64,000 bases of DNA from Calidifontibacillus oryziterrae (GCF_000331575.1 NZ_KB223527.1:1709842-1773841); one strand, 5' to 3'. Shown: positions 15,556-24,760, numbered from the stretch's first letter. Made by a program: numbers and translations. Notes: generated from the sequence alone by a model not told the origin.

Positions 15556-18399
15556 ATGAAGTTAATAAAAGTATGGGTATCAATTCTATTACTTTTTTCA
15601 TTGCTCCTCCCTGCCTTTTTTCATGTAGATGCGGCTCGTGTCGCTGTTATAAAAGAGGTCCAGGGTGAGGTATACATAAAAAAGGGGAACGGATCACGGG
15701 AATTTAAAGCGAAGGATGGAATGAGCCTTTCAGAAGGGGATTCGGTACGTACAGTTAAAAAAAGTTCCGCTAACATTGTTTATGACGATGGCTCAAAAAC
15801 AACTGTTGCTCCAAGCTCGAAGCTTTCCATTTCAAAGCTTAAAGACAAAAACAATGGAAAGCAAACAAAGGTAAAGGTTGTTTCAGGAAAAGTCTGGAAT
15901 AGTGTCAAAAGTCTTTCAAATGCCAATGACGAATATGATGTTGAAACGCCAACAGCCGTTATGGGTGTACGTGGAACACACTTCCTAGTTACTACAGACC
16001 CGATAACAGGAGAGGCATCTGTTTCTGTTTTAGATGGTATGGTTGGGGTTAGCCAAAATAGTGATAATGGAAGCAGTTCAAGTGGAACAAGCAGCAGCAC
16101 TGGGCAAGTTGGTCAATCAGAACAGCTAGTTGGATTTAATCAATCACTTGTTACACAATCCACCCAGCAACCAATATCTGAAGCAAAACCAATTGACGTC
16201 AAGCAGCTCGTTCAACAAGTTGAACCAGAAGTGATTGTTGAAATGATTCAGGATTTAACTGAAACAATTAGAGAAACGAACCAACAAGCTATTGAAAACC
16301 AACAAATGTTTGAACTTTCAGAACAACAGGAAATGCTCGAAAAAGCAATTGAGCTATCAAAAACTGCCGCTAACTTAGCAAGCATTCAAGAGACTGTATT
16401 AAATGAAATTAACCAAGCAGTAATCAAGTCTGAGGTTGAGCAATTATTACGATCACGCTTTAACCAAACACTTGATAATGTAGTTAATGAAAATAATCAG
16501 TTAAAAACAGAAACGCAAACTACTCAGCAACAAGTTACAAATGCAGCTAAAGAAGCAGGCATGACGGATGAGCAAATCGAAGATATTGGCCCACCACCAG
16601 TACCTGAAAGTCCGACTGAGACAACTCAACCAGCTACAAATACTGGGGGTGGTGGCGGTGGTGGCACCGATGATCCTGTTCCATTACCACCAACACCAAC
16701 TATTTTCGGGTTCGCTGATGGGAATGATTTCTATATTAATATCCAAGGACATGAATTTTCTTCTACTTTGAAGCTATATGATGCAAATGACAATTCCCTT
16801 GTTGAAACTATTGATAAAGCAAGTGAACTTGAGCGGTTTATCGTCACTTTGGACGGTAAAAGTTATTATGTTACGCAGACAGTAGATGGAAAAGAGAGTA
16901 ATCCTTCAAATATAATTGTTTCAATTGGTGATCCTTCAGAAATATGGATTAACAATCTTCCAGAAATGGCACCTGGGAATAATAATTTTGTATTTGATAT
17001 TGAAGTTAAAGATCAAAATGGTAATTATATTAGAAATTTGTCTCCATCCGATTTCGTATTTAATGTTACTGATCAAGAAGAAAATCAACTTGGGTATCTA
17101 AATATCGTAAAAATTGAGGAAAAATATTTTGGAGATTCTCAGTACAATAATCATTACTATCAAATTACAGCTAATTTCAATCTACTTGGAAGTTTTATAG
17201 TAATACCAAATGTGCAAGATATTTCTTTCTATGATCAGATGATAAATATAGAATTTGTTGAAAGTGCAACCATTTCTGGAACAGTTAGCTTACCACCTGG
17301 TCTTATTGGGCTTTCAGAACCACTAGAGGTTTCAATTACTGCTGATAGCAGTAGTTCAGCAACAATAATATTGCAGCCAAATACAACTTCAGCTATATAT
17401 GAATTGGCTATACCTGCTAATATTGATATTATGTATATAAATTACGAACTTCCTAGTTACAACGGATTTGAATTATTTTCCTATGGTTATATAGAGTTAA
17501 CTAACATTATTAATTTATCACCTTCAAATACTCAAGCAGTTGATATCACGCTTGAAAAAGTACCAGAGATTAACAACCTGATATCTGAACCAATGAATGA
17601 TTCTATTACTTTGAACTGGGACGAATATCAAGGTGATTATGGAATCCCAGCTAATGGATACCATATATTCCTAAATGACATATTACTAACAGGCAATCAT
17701 ATAACAGATAATACCTATATTAGAGATACTACCTATACAATAACAAACTTAGCGCCAAATAATAATTACAATATTCGCATTGTAGCCGTTAATGAATTGG
17801 GTATTGCAGCTACATCTATTTTAAATGTATCTACAAGTGAGCTTCCTATCATCCCAAATACACGATTTAATTATGTGTCGTCTTCATCATTCGATTTATC
17901 ATGGGATTCTTATATAGAAGCCACCAATTATAACGTATACTTAAACGATACACCTCATGAAGTTACAACAAGTGATACAATTAGATTTAGTGATTTAGAC
18001 CTATATGAAACATATGTTGTTCGAGTCGAAGCAGTTGATAGTAGTGATGATACAATTGCTGGTTCAACAATAAGCATAAAAACGCTAGATGATGAATTTG
18101 ATCTTTTTGAACACTATGACAGCGGCCCAGATTATATAGGATTAAAATGGAATTTTAAATCATACTCTTGGGGCTATAATTATATAATTCAATACGGAAG
18201 AGACGGTATTTTAGATAAAGAGCTGTTAGTATACGTAGATGAATCGGATTGTGATGCTGATGGTTCTACAGTACATTACGTTGAAGAGTTAGATCCTTCA
18301 ACTGAATATACATTCCTAATTACTGCCTATTATAATGATGAACCTGACGTGTTGGAACCTATAGGTGCGGCAACTGTTATATTATCTACGAGTAATTAA
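15556..18399 (+). CDS. Secreted FecR-domain protein with fibronectin-III-like C-terminus (paralogue 2)
   Basis: Exported protein, 947 residues, paralogue of the gene at 12574. The ATG at 15556 is chosen (AAGGAGGAC upstream); the longer TTG frame lies in the ribosome site. Signal peptide about 1-26. The FecR domain (about 27-165) is nearly identical to that of paralogue 1. A Gln/Glu-rich helical region follows, then a Gly-rich linker (GGGGGGG) near 370. The C-terminal region is unrelated in detail: a beta-rich part, then three fibronectin-III-like repeats from about 665 (SITLNWDEY, SFDLSWDSY, YIGLKWNF, each followed by a Y-x-(I/V)-R or equivalent strand). No anchor motif. Adhesion or polymer binding is inferred from the FN3 repeats. 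Confidence 0.85.
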   Translation: MKLIKVWVSILLLFSLLLPAFFHVDAARVAVIKEVQGEVYIKKGNGSREFKAKDGMSLSEGDSVRTVKKSSANIVYDDGSKTTVAPSSKLSISKLKDKNNGKQTKVKVVSGKVWNSVKSLSNANDEYDVETPTAVMGVRGTHFLVTTDPITGEASVSVLDGMVGVSQNSDNGSSSSGTSSSTGQVGQSEQLVGFNQSLVTQSTQQPISEAKPIDVKQLVQQVEPEVIVEMIQDLTETIRETNQQAIENQQMFELSEQQEMLEKAIELSKTAANLASIQETVLNEINQAVIKSEVEQLLRSRFNQTLDNVVNENNQLKTETQTTQQQVTNAAKEAGMTDEQIEDIGPPPVPESPTETTQPATNTGGGGGGGTDDPVPLPPTPTIFGFADGNDFYINIQGHEFSSTLKLYDANDNSLVETIDKASELERFIVTLDGKSYYVTQTVDGKESNPSNIIVSIGDPSEIWINNLPEMAPGNNNFVFDIEVKDQNGNYIRNLSPSDFVFNVTDQEENQLGYLNIVKIEEKYFGDSQYNNHYYQITANFNLLGSFIVIPNVQDISFYDQMINIEFVESATISGTVSLPPGLIGLSEPLEVSITADSSSSATIILQPNTTSAIYELAIPANIDIMYINYELPSYNGFELFSYGYIELTNIINLSPSNTQAVDITLEKVPEINNLISEPMNDSITLNWDEYQGDYGIPANGYHIFLNDILLTGNHITDNTYIRDTTYTITNLAPNNNYNIRIVAVNELGIAATSILNVSTSELPIIPNTRFNYVSSSSFDLSWDSYIEATNYNVYLNDTPHEVTTSDTIRFSDLDLYETYVVRVEAVDSSDDTIAGSTISIKTLDDEFDLFEHYDSGPDYIGLKWNFKSYSWGYNYIIQYGRDGILDKELLVYVDESDCDADGSTVHYVEELDPSTEYTFLITAYYNDEPDVLEPIGAATVILSTSN

Positions 18400-18459
18400 T
18401 TTAATTTTTTAATAAACGATATATAACCAAAAATATTAATGGTTTTATATCCAAAATCA

Positions 18460-18506
18460 AAAGGAGAGAAAATCACTACCTAAGTGATCAGCTCTCCTTT
18501 TTTTCT
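18460..18506. terminator. Bidirectional terminator after the FecR genes
   Basis: Stem AAAGGAGAG / CTCTCCTTT with an inner ATCACT/AGTGAT pairing, followed by TTTTTTT on the plus strand. The minus-strand reading also ends in a T-rich run, serving the convergent DUF3307 gene. Confidence 0.85.
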
Positions 18507-18570
18507 ATATGAATCACATTTATCTGGCCAAAACTACTAGTTTTCGTGCTATAGTCTACCTTTTTTACAA

Positions 18571-18915
18571 TCAAATCTGCAACGCCAGCGCTAACGTCAA
18601 TAAATGAAACACTTGGTCGGCCATAATGATAAGCCAGCCTGATTCTTTTCCTTTTGCTGTCATTATCGTGCGAACCCACCAAACGACAAAAGTACGGCGA
18701 TCAAAGAAACTATGCAAACCAAATACTAGCAGAATTCCCCAAATTGAGAGTCCGCCAAAGCCAATCCATGCCACAATTCCAACAGCAGCTGTATAGACAA
18801 AAGCATGGGTGAACAACGCTGTCCAATTTTTCGCCTTATTGGCTGCCATCCAGCTTGTTTGGAACAAATAGTCCCCGATTAAATGACCTAGTAATAGAAC
18901 ATCAAATGGACTCAT
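18571..18915 (-). CDS. DUF3307 family membrane protein
   Basis: Small integral membrane protein of unknown function, 114 residues. The start MSPFDVLLLGHLIGDYLFQT, with the HLIGDYLFQ motif, is characteristic of DUF3307. Three to four membrane helices follow. The DRRTFVVWWVRTIM segment and the final LIIMADQVFHLLTLALAL repeat the polar-in-helix pattern of the family. The ATG at 18915 is preferred over an upstream frame because AAAGGAAA lies six to seven bases before it. It is transcribed convergently towards the FecR genes and probably alone. Confidence 0.78.
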   Translation of the reverse strand: MSPFDVLLLGHLIGDYLFQTSWMAANKAKNWTALFTHAFVYTAAVGIVAWIGFGGLSIWGILLVFGLHSFFDRRTFVVWWVRTIMTAKGKESGWLIIMADQVFHLLTLALALQI

Positions 18916-18993
18916 CAATAGTTTCCTTTCATCAATAAAATAGTTGCACATTTTCCAGTTGAATTTAAAATAAGAACATTTCAGAAAAAACTT

Positions 18994-20481
18994 CTATCTT
19001 ATCAAAACAACTCTTTCATTTCCTAACCAATCAACTTGGAGGTTAAATGCTTCGGCAATAAATCGAAGCGGTACGTAAGTTCTATTTGTTGTTGCTTCTA
19101 CCTCTGGCGCAACATCCATTGTAAACGTATTCGTTCCTTTTACATTTTTATCGCCTACTGTTAATACAACCGTTTGCTCACCGTTAATAATTGTGATTCC
19201 TTTTGTTTCTGCGTTCCAATCAACCTCATAACCAAATGTTTCTGTAACAGCACGTAATGGTATTAACGTACGGCTATTCACCATTTTTGGCTTAGCATCA
19301 TCAAATTGGATTGAACTATTATTATAAACGACTCCTATATCATCTCCGCTTGTTCCAACACCTGCTGGGAGCTGATACCAATCTATCATTCTTAGTTTGT
19401 TATTCATTTGGTCTGCTACTAATAGTTTGCCATTTTTTAAAACAGAAACATCAGAAGGGCGATCAAATTGTGCTGTAAATTCCGAGCCAATTTTATTTCC
19501 ACTTTCTGAAGCTATTCCGGCCACAGTTGAAACGTTCCCGGTTGTTGTTATCACTCTAATAACGTGGTTCAACGTATCCGCAACATATAAATTCCCTTCT
19601 TTATCAAAAGCTAAACCTGTTGGGAAATTAAACTGTGCCCGTGCCGCATCTCCATCAGCATAGCCGCCAACAATATAACTTGTATCTGTCATTTTCCCAG
19701 CACCAGTCCCTGCAACTGTTGTTACATTTCCTGATGAATCAATTTTACGAATACGTTGATTTCCGGTATCTGCTACATAAATGTCCCCATTAGCGGCAAT
19801 TGCCAAGCCAGATGGCTCATTAAATTGTGCAGCAGCACCTTGTCCATCTGCGTAACCACCTACTAGCCAATCACCATCGTTACGATAACGACCGCCTGCT
19901 AGTACAGAAACTTCACCTTGTTCCGTTACTTTTACAATCCGATGATTCAATGTGTCACTGACAATTAAGTCTCCACTTTCAGTGATTGCAATATCAGATG
20001 GACCTTGTAAATCACTAGTCACTGTATGTACGACACCATTATCAATTGCTCTTACAGCGTTATTCCCTGCATCTGCAACATATAGCACACCTGAAGCTGA
20101 CAATGCCAGTCCTTTCGGCTCATTAAACATTGCATTACCTACATTCCCATCTCTAAAACCACCAACAGCAAAACCATATTCATCTGTTTGAGATGTTGTC
20201 CCTGCAAAAGTTTTTACCTGGTTATCTTTCGTAACCAATCGAATTCGATGATTCTCCGTATCTGACACATAAAAAGAACCATCACCCGCTTCAATTGCAA
20301 CAGATGGGCCATTAAATTTTGCTATAGTTGCCGCCCCATCTTGATAGCCTAGTTCCCCTGAACCTGCCACTGTTTTTACATTTGCTGGTTTATAAGCTCC
20401 ATCTGCGATTGATGTTTGAAAGCATAACGATAAGCTAATTATCCCCGCGGCAACCAGATTTTTCCACTTATACCCTTTCAT
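18994..20481 (-). CDS. Secreted NHL-repeat beta-propeller protein with copper amine oxidase N-terminal-like domain
   Basis: Exported protein, 495 residues, function unknown. The ATG at 20481 (MKGYKWKN) has TAGGAG eight bases upstream. Signal peptide about 1-30. At least five NHL repeats follow (about 35-370), each with the pattern NEPSGLAIAANGDIYVADTGNQRIRKID and forming a probable six-bladed propeller. The C-terminal 110 residues are a Cu_amine_oxidN1-type domain (LIPLRAVTETFGYEVDWN and YVPLRFIAEAFNLQVDW). That domain is common in surface proteins of spore-formers and is not itself an oxidase. Propellers of this type usually bind proteins or carbohydrates; any partner here is unknown. Confidence 0.88.
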   Translation of the reverse strand: MKGYKWKNLVAAGIISLSLCFQTSIADGAYKPANVKTVAGSGELGYQDGAATIAKFNGPSVAIEAGDGSFYVSDTENHRIRLVTKDNQVKTFAGTTSQTDEYGFAVGGFRDGNVGNAMFNEPKGLALSASGVLYVADAGNNAVRAIDNGVVHTVTSDLQGPSDIAITESGDLIVSDTLNHRIVKVTEQGEVSVLAGGRYRNDGDWLVGGYADGQGAAAQFNEPSGLAIAANGDIYVADTGNQRIRKIDSSGNVTTVAGTGAGKMTDTSYIVGGYADGDAARAQFNFPTGLAFDKEGNLYVADTLNHVIRVITTTGNVSTVAGIASESGNKIGSEFTAQFDRPSDVSVLKNGKLLVADQMNNKLRMIDWYQLPAGVGTSGDDIGVVYNNSSIQFDDAKPKMVNSRTLIPLRAVTETFGYEVDWNAETKGITIINGEQTVVLTVGDKNVKGTNTFTMDVAPEVEATTNRTYVPLRFIAEAFNLQVDWLGNERVVLIR

Positions 20482-20674
20482 CTTTTCATCTCCTACATGT
20501 AACTTTTTCATCCATAATATTCTATTAATCTACTATTACTATAACAAAATTCTCCTATTAATTGATATAAAGTTTTATTAAAATCTTTTAAATAAACAGA
20601 AATGTCTTAACATGGGGAATAGTTTGGATTATTCTTAAATTATAAAATAGGCTTGTATTTAGGGAGTGATCGTC

Positions 20675-21817
20675 ATGCATGAAATGATGAGTATATCAGA
20701 ACCAAAATTGCGAAAAGAATTGGCACCTGATGAAATGCTTCAAGTTATTTTTAAATATGCAGCAAAAATTTCCGGGGAAAAGGATTTAGACAAATTGCTT
20801 ATGCTTATGGCTGATATGGGAAGGGAGCTTATTGTTTCAGACCGTTGTACTGTTTGGCTTTATGATCAAGAAAAAGATACACTTTGGACGAAGGTTGCAC
20901 ATGGGGTTGATCGAATTGAAATGCCATCAACAAGTGGACTAGCAGGTCATACTGTCCATACCGGTGAATCAATTATTATTGAAGATGCTTATAATGATAA
21001 ACGTTTCAATCAAAATGTTGATAAACAAACAGGATATCGTACGAAAGCAATGCTCGTCATTCCATTTCGAAATCATGAAGAGGAAATCATCGGTTGTTAT
21101 CAGGCAATTAATAAAATGACGAGTATTGGTATTTTCTCAGAACAAGATTTAAAAAATCTAGAGATGGCTGCTACTTATGCAGGAAAGTCACTAGAATCGG
21201 CATTTCTTCAATATGAAATAGAAGAAACACAGAAAGAAATTATTTATACAATGGGGGAGATTGGCGAAAGCCGTTCGAAGGAAACGGGGAATCATGTCAA
21301 ACGTGTTGCTGAATATTCAAGGATATTAGCTGATGGGCTAGGAATGAAAAGAGAAGAAACGGAGCTAATTAAAATGGCTTCGCCGATGCATGATATTGGA
21401 AAAGTTGCAATACCTGATGATATTTTAAAGAAGCCTGGAAAGCTTACGGATGAAGAATTTGAGATTATGAAATCCCACGCAAGCATTGGCTATAACCTCC
21501 TTAAAAATTCAAAACGCCATATTCTTAAAGCCGCTTCCATTATTGCGAATGAGCATCATGAAAAATGGAATGGGCGCGGTTATCCAAACGGCAAAAAAGG
21601 TGAGGAAATTCATATTTATGGAAGAATCACTGCTATTGCTGATGTTTTTGACGCTCTCGCCAGTGACCGCTGCTATAAAAAAGCTTGGGAGCTTGACCGT
21701 ATTTTAAATCTTTTTAAAGAAGAACGAAATGAGCATTTTGATGGAAAGCTTGTTGATGTCTTTTTTGATAAGTTAGATGAATTATTAAAGGTACGCGATA
21801 CGTATAAAGATGTGTAA
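20675..21817 (+). CDS. GAF-HD-GYP cyclic-di-GMP phosphodiesterase
   Basis: Cytoplasmic signalling enzyme, 380 residues, predicted to hydrolyse c-di-GMP. An N-terminal GAF domain (about 25-180) has the AINKMTSIGIFSEQD signature of the cyclic-nucleotide-binding GAF type. The HD-GYP domain (about 190-375) has intact signatures: HDIGKVAIPDDILKKPGKL near 239 and EHHEKWNGRGYPNG near 293, plus the ITAIADVFDALASDRCYK segment. The ATG at 20675 has GGGAG eight bases upstream, and the GTG at 20666 lies in that site. It is divergent from the NHL gene. A GAF that could bind cAMP would link it to the cyclase at 10584, but this is inference. Confidence 0.9.
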   Translation: MHEMMSISEPKLRKELAPDEMLQVIFKYAAKISGEKDLDKLLMLMADMGRELIVSDRCTVWLYDQEKDTLWTKVAHGVDRIEMPSTSGLAGHTVHTGESIIIEDAYNDKRFNQNVDKQTGYRTKAMLVIPFRNHEEEIIGCYQAINKMTSIGIFSEQDLKNLEMAATYAGKSLESAFLQYEIEETQKEIIYTMGEIGESRSKETGNHVKRVAEYSRILADGLGMKREETELIKMASPMHDIGKVAIPDDILKKPGKLTDEEFEIMKSHASIGYNLLKNSKRHILKAASIIANEHHEKWNGRGYPNGKKGEEIHIYGRITAIADVFDALASDRCYKKAWELDRILNLFKEERNEHFDGKLVDVFFDKLDELLKVRDTYKDV

Positions 21818-21885
21818 ATTGTTTTTTAAAAGGGATATGTATTGAATCTAAGTCATAATGATTTGTAATATGCCATATGAAGAAT

Positions 21886-21923
21886 AACCTTATCCGAGAT
21901 AAGTTTGGGTAAGGTTTTTTTAT
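21886..21923 (+). terminator. Intrinsic terminator of the HD-GYP gene
   Basis: Stem AACCTTATCC / GGGTAAGGTT followed by TTTTTTATTTT, about 70 bases after the stop. Confidence 0.85.
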
Positions 21924-21992
21924 TTTCATGGATAATATTCACAACTCCGATACATATTAACAATGTAAAAATACTTATTGGAGGTTTGAGTC

Positions 21993-22406
21993 ATGAAGAA
22001 ATTCACGATTTACTTGTGTGCTTTAATTTTATCTGTAGGATTATCACTTCCCGTGTTGGCCGAACAGGACATGAATGGCACGGGTACTCCTGAAACAAAG
22101 GTTGAGTTAACAGAGAAACAGCAAAAGCAGCTTGAAAAACTTCACAAGGATATGCTTAATAAGAAAAAGGAACTAATTGACAAGCATGTCGAATTTGGAG
22201 TCATGCCAAAGGAAAAAGGTGACAAAATAAAAGAAAAGTTAGACAAGCGCTTTGAAAAAATGAAGGAAAACGGCTTTATGCCTAGCTGCCACAGCAAGTC
22301 GAAATGGAAAGACAAAGACGAAGACGATTATGATAACAACAATGATCATGATAACAACAATAACAGCGCAAACAATGAAGATTCCTATCGGCTCAGCACG
22401 CCATAA
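21993..22406 (+). CDS. DUF2680 (YckD-like) secreted small protein
   Basis: 137-residue exported protein of unknown function. Signal peptide about 1-23 (LSLPVLA|EQ). A charged helical DUF2680 domain follows (about 35-95), with LTEKQQKQLEKLHKDMLNKK, then the ELIDKHVEFGVMPKEKGDKI segment. The tail is unusual: Asp/Asn-rich low complexity (DEDDYDNNNDHDNNNN). That tail is encoded by repeated GATAACAAC-like triplets and may vary between strains. The ATG has TTGGAGG ten bases upstream. It is flanked by terminators on both sides, so it is a single-gene transcript. Confidence 0.82.
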   Translation: MKKFTIYLCALILSVGLSLPVLAEQDMNGTGTPETKVELTEKQQKQLEKLHKDMLNKKKELIDKHVEFGVMPKEKGDKIKEKLDKRFEKMKENGFMPSCHSKSKWKDKDEDDYDNNNDHDNNNNSANNEDSYRLSTP

Positions 22407-22437
22407 CCGATAATAAAGCGGCAAAGTGCACCCAAAC

Positions 22438-22481
22438 AAAAAAGGCGAACCGTCTTAAACCAAGACATTCGCCTTTTTTAC
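22438..22481 (+). terminator. Intrinsic terminator of the DUF2680 gene
   Basis: Stem AAAAGGCGAA / TTCGCCTTTT with an inner GTCTT/AAGAC pairing, followed by TT and AT-rich sequence. Confidence 0.88.
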
Positions 22482-22508
22482 ATTTCTCAGGAAATATGGG
22501 AATTATTG

Positions 22509-22558
22509 CCGGGGTCAGGAACCTCTATGGACACCTCTATGGACACCAACCTGGCACC
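22509..22558 (-). repeat. Dispersed modular repeat, copy C
   Basis: On the reverse strand it reads GGTGCCAGG, TT, two GGTGTCCATAGA units, then GGTTCCTGACCCCGG. It lacks the GGTGCCACCAA module of copies A and B. It lies between convergent DUF2680 and LTA-synthase-like genes. Confidence 0.85.
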
Positions 22559-22711
22559 TTATCCGAAACATCAGTCATAAATGGATAAATACATAAGAGG
22601 ATTGTACATTCACACTTATTTTGACTAACACTATTTATTATCTTTCTTCTGTTACAGTACCTATCAGCTATAATTATGTGCAATATTTATAATAGCGCTA
22701 AATTCATAATG

Positions 22712-24625
22712 TTAGTATCGAAACAGCTCCTCAACGCTATGCTGCTTCCCTAATAGAATGTCGTACTGGAGTCGTAAATACATGTCTTCCATTTCCTTGA
22801 ACTCTTGTGGTGTTTCTTTATAAAGGGTCCCTTGAGGGTCAGTTTTCACAGGTACCGAAAGTCCTGGCAGAACCTTACTAAATTGTTGTAAAAATTGATA
22901 AAATAACGGCTGCTCCAATCCTGCTAAATCAAAAATATACGGTGCTAAAAACGACGGGCTGATTGTACTTGGCATTTCAAGTTTCTGACCTGATTCTAAA
23001 TAATTAGACCAAATTACCAGTGGTGTAGTTCTCATCCGGTGATATTCCCCTAGCGACCAGTTTTCACCAGCTTCATTGTTAATATAGCCTGCCTCTTTAT
23101 AAGCTAAATAATCCGAGCCCAAAAACGGCAAGTGATCGCCAAAAAAGATGATAATTGTAGGCTCTGCTGAATTTTTATAATACTGAATCAACTCCCCGAA
23201 CGCCTGATCAGCTTCTACAACTCCTTGTGTATATGTTTCTAATGAATAAAGCGAGTTTTCAGAAAGCTCTTTGCTTTCAATCGAGATCTCATGCTGACTA
23301 TAGCGATTTTTTTCATAAGGACCATGATTTTGCATTGTTACCGCATAAATAAAAACCGGTTTCTCTATCTGTTCTGTTTTTTCGAGAATTTTTTTATTCA
23401 CTTCATTATCGCCTATATATGGCCCCCGGTATTGTGCATCCTTAAATTGATCTAAGCTTATAAATTCACTAAAACCAATTAGGTCATAAACCTTATTTCT
23501 GCTCCAAAACCAATCGTAGTAAGGGTGAATTCCAATTGATTCATAGCCTTGATTTGACAATACTGACGCGAGCGACGGAACGGGCTGTCCGATAAACTGC
23601 TGATACGCAATCGAACCGGCTGGTAAAAATGAAACATTCAAACCTGTTAAGGCTTCAAATTCTATGTTTGCTGTACCTCCACCAAATTGCGGAGATAGCA
23701 GTAAACCACTCTGATTTTGTCGTACTGCAGGCATTGGATCTCCACTAAACTTCACAGAGCTTAGCAGTGTCGGATCCCAAAATGCCTCATTCATGATAAA
23801 AATAATATTCGGCTTTTCTAGTAACATTTGCACGGCATGCGCCTGTTTCTTAGGAGTTGAAGCTTTTATATTAGCTAAAATTTCCGAAATATTTTCTTGG
23901 CTATAGCCTTCTGGGGCAAAAACAAGCGTACTTTCCGTATTTAATACAAAGCTTAATAAAAAGCCATTGATTCGATAATTTACAGCTTGATTCCAATTCC
24001 GATTTTCTATTTGCATATTTGTAAATAATTGATTCAGCGGAGTTTGCCGAAAAACAAAAAAAGAAACTAACAAACTTAAGCTGACAATTAATAAACCAAC
24101 TCTACTAATAACCGTTAATTTGAAATTTAAAAATACTATCCTCTTTTTTAGAAAAATAATAAAAACTATTGATATCACCAAACCTATAACAACCAATCCA
24201 GCAATCTTCATGTCCACATCGCCTATAAGCTGCGGAAGTAAATTGAATAATTGCTGATATAGCAGGATGTCCCAAGGATATAAATACTCTCCTAAAAACA
24301 AAAATTTAAATTTATTAATGACAGTCAGAGCACCAATTATAATTGTGTACATTAACAAAGTTATTAATAAGTCGTTACTAATTCCGAAAAGGACGAGAAA
24401 TATTGTATATAATATTACATAATTCAATAGAAACGGATTGCGATTTTCAGTAAACCATATTTTTGTCTCTTGGAAATTCCCTCGAATAAATGATTCTATC
24501 GTAACCAAAAGGATTCCGGTTATGAACATTGATACAACAACTACAAACAACAACTGCAATAGAACCCTTGTTTTTTTTCGTTGTTCCTTTACTTTTTGTC
24601 TGCTTTGCCTGTTGTAATTGAACAA
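22712..24625 (-). CDS. LTA synthase-like phosphoglycerol transferase/sulfatase
   Basis: Membrane enzyme of the alkaline phosphatase superfamily, 637 residues. It probably polymerises or transfers glycerol phosphate onto an envelope glycolipid. Five or six N-terminal membrane helices (about 22-195) precede an extracellular sulfatase domain (about 270-620). Expected metal-site residues are visible: IIFIMNEAFWD with Glu280, the nucleophile Thr318 in FGGGTANIEFEALTG, and FFGDHLPFLG. The start is a TTG at 24625 with AGAGG ten bases upstream. It differs from canonical LtaS (GKTSDSE-type site) and is closer to the broader LTA-synthase family. The exact polymer made is not known. Confidence 0.82.
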   Translation of the reverse strand: MFNYNRQSRQKVKEQRKKTRVLLQLLFVVVVSMFITGILLVTIESFIRGNFQETKIWFTENRNPFLLNYVILYTIFLVLFGISNDLLITLLMYTIIIGALTVINKFKFLFLGEYLYPWDILLYQQLFNLLPQLIGDVDMKIAGLVVIGLVISIVFIIFLKKRIVFLNFKLTVISRVGLLIVSLSLLVSFFVFRQTPLNQLFTNMQIENRNWNQAVNYRINGFLLSFVLNTESTLVFAPEGYSQENISEILANIKASTPKKQAHAVQMLLEKPNIIFIMNEAFWDPTLLSSVKFSGDPMPAVRQNQSGLLLSPQFGGGTANIEFEALTGLNVSFLPAGSIAYQQFIGQPVPSLASVLSNQGYESIGIHPYYDWFWSRNKVYDLIGFSEFISLDQFKDAQYRGPYIGDNEVNKKILEKTEQIEKPVFIYAVTMQNHGPYEKNRYSQHEISIESKELSENSLYSLETYTQGVVEADQAFGELIQYYKNSAEPTIIIFFGDHLPFLGSDYLAYKEAGYINNEAGENWSLGEYHRMRTTPLVIWSNYLESGQKLEMPSTISPSFLAPYIFDLAGLEQPLFYQFLQQFSKVLPGLSVPVKTDPQGTLYKETPQEFKEMEDMYLRLQYDILLGKQHSVEELFRY

Positions 24626-24709
24626 TTTGAACCATCCTCTATAACTTTTTTATTATTATTTTTTCTATAACTGCTAAAATATAGTCTTTGATCAAAGAAT
24701 TACAAGCAT

Positions 24710-24760
24710 GGTGCCAGGGTAGGTGCCATAGAGGTGTCCATAGAGGTTCCTGACCCCGGG
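24710..24760 (+). repeat. Dispersed modular repeat, copy D
   Basis: GGTGCCAGGGTA, a shortened unit GGTGCCATAGA, a full unit GGTGTCCATAGA, then GGTTCCTGACCCCGG. It lies between the LTA-synthase-like gene and livF. Confidence 0.85.

Noticed and set aside
22239-22439. Hydrophobic 66-residue frame opposite the DUF2680 gene
   Set aside because: A shadow of the Asp/Asn-rich coding tail read on the other strand; no ribosome site.
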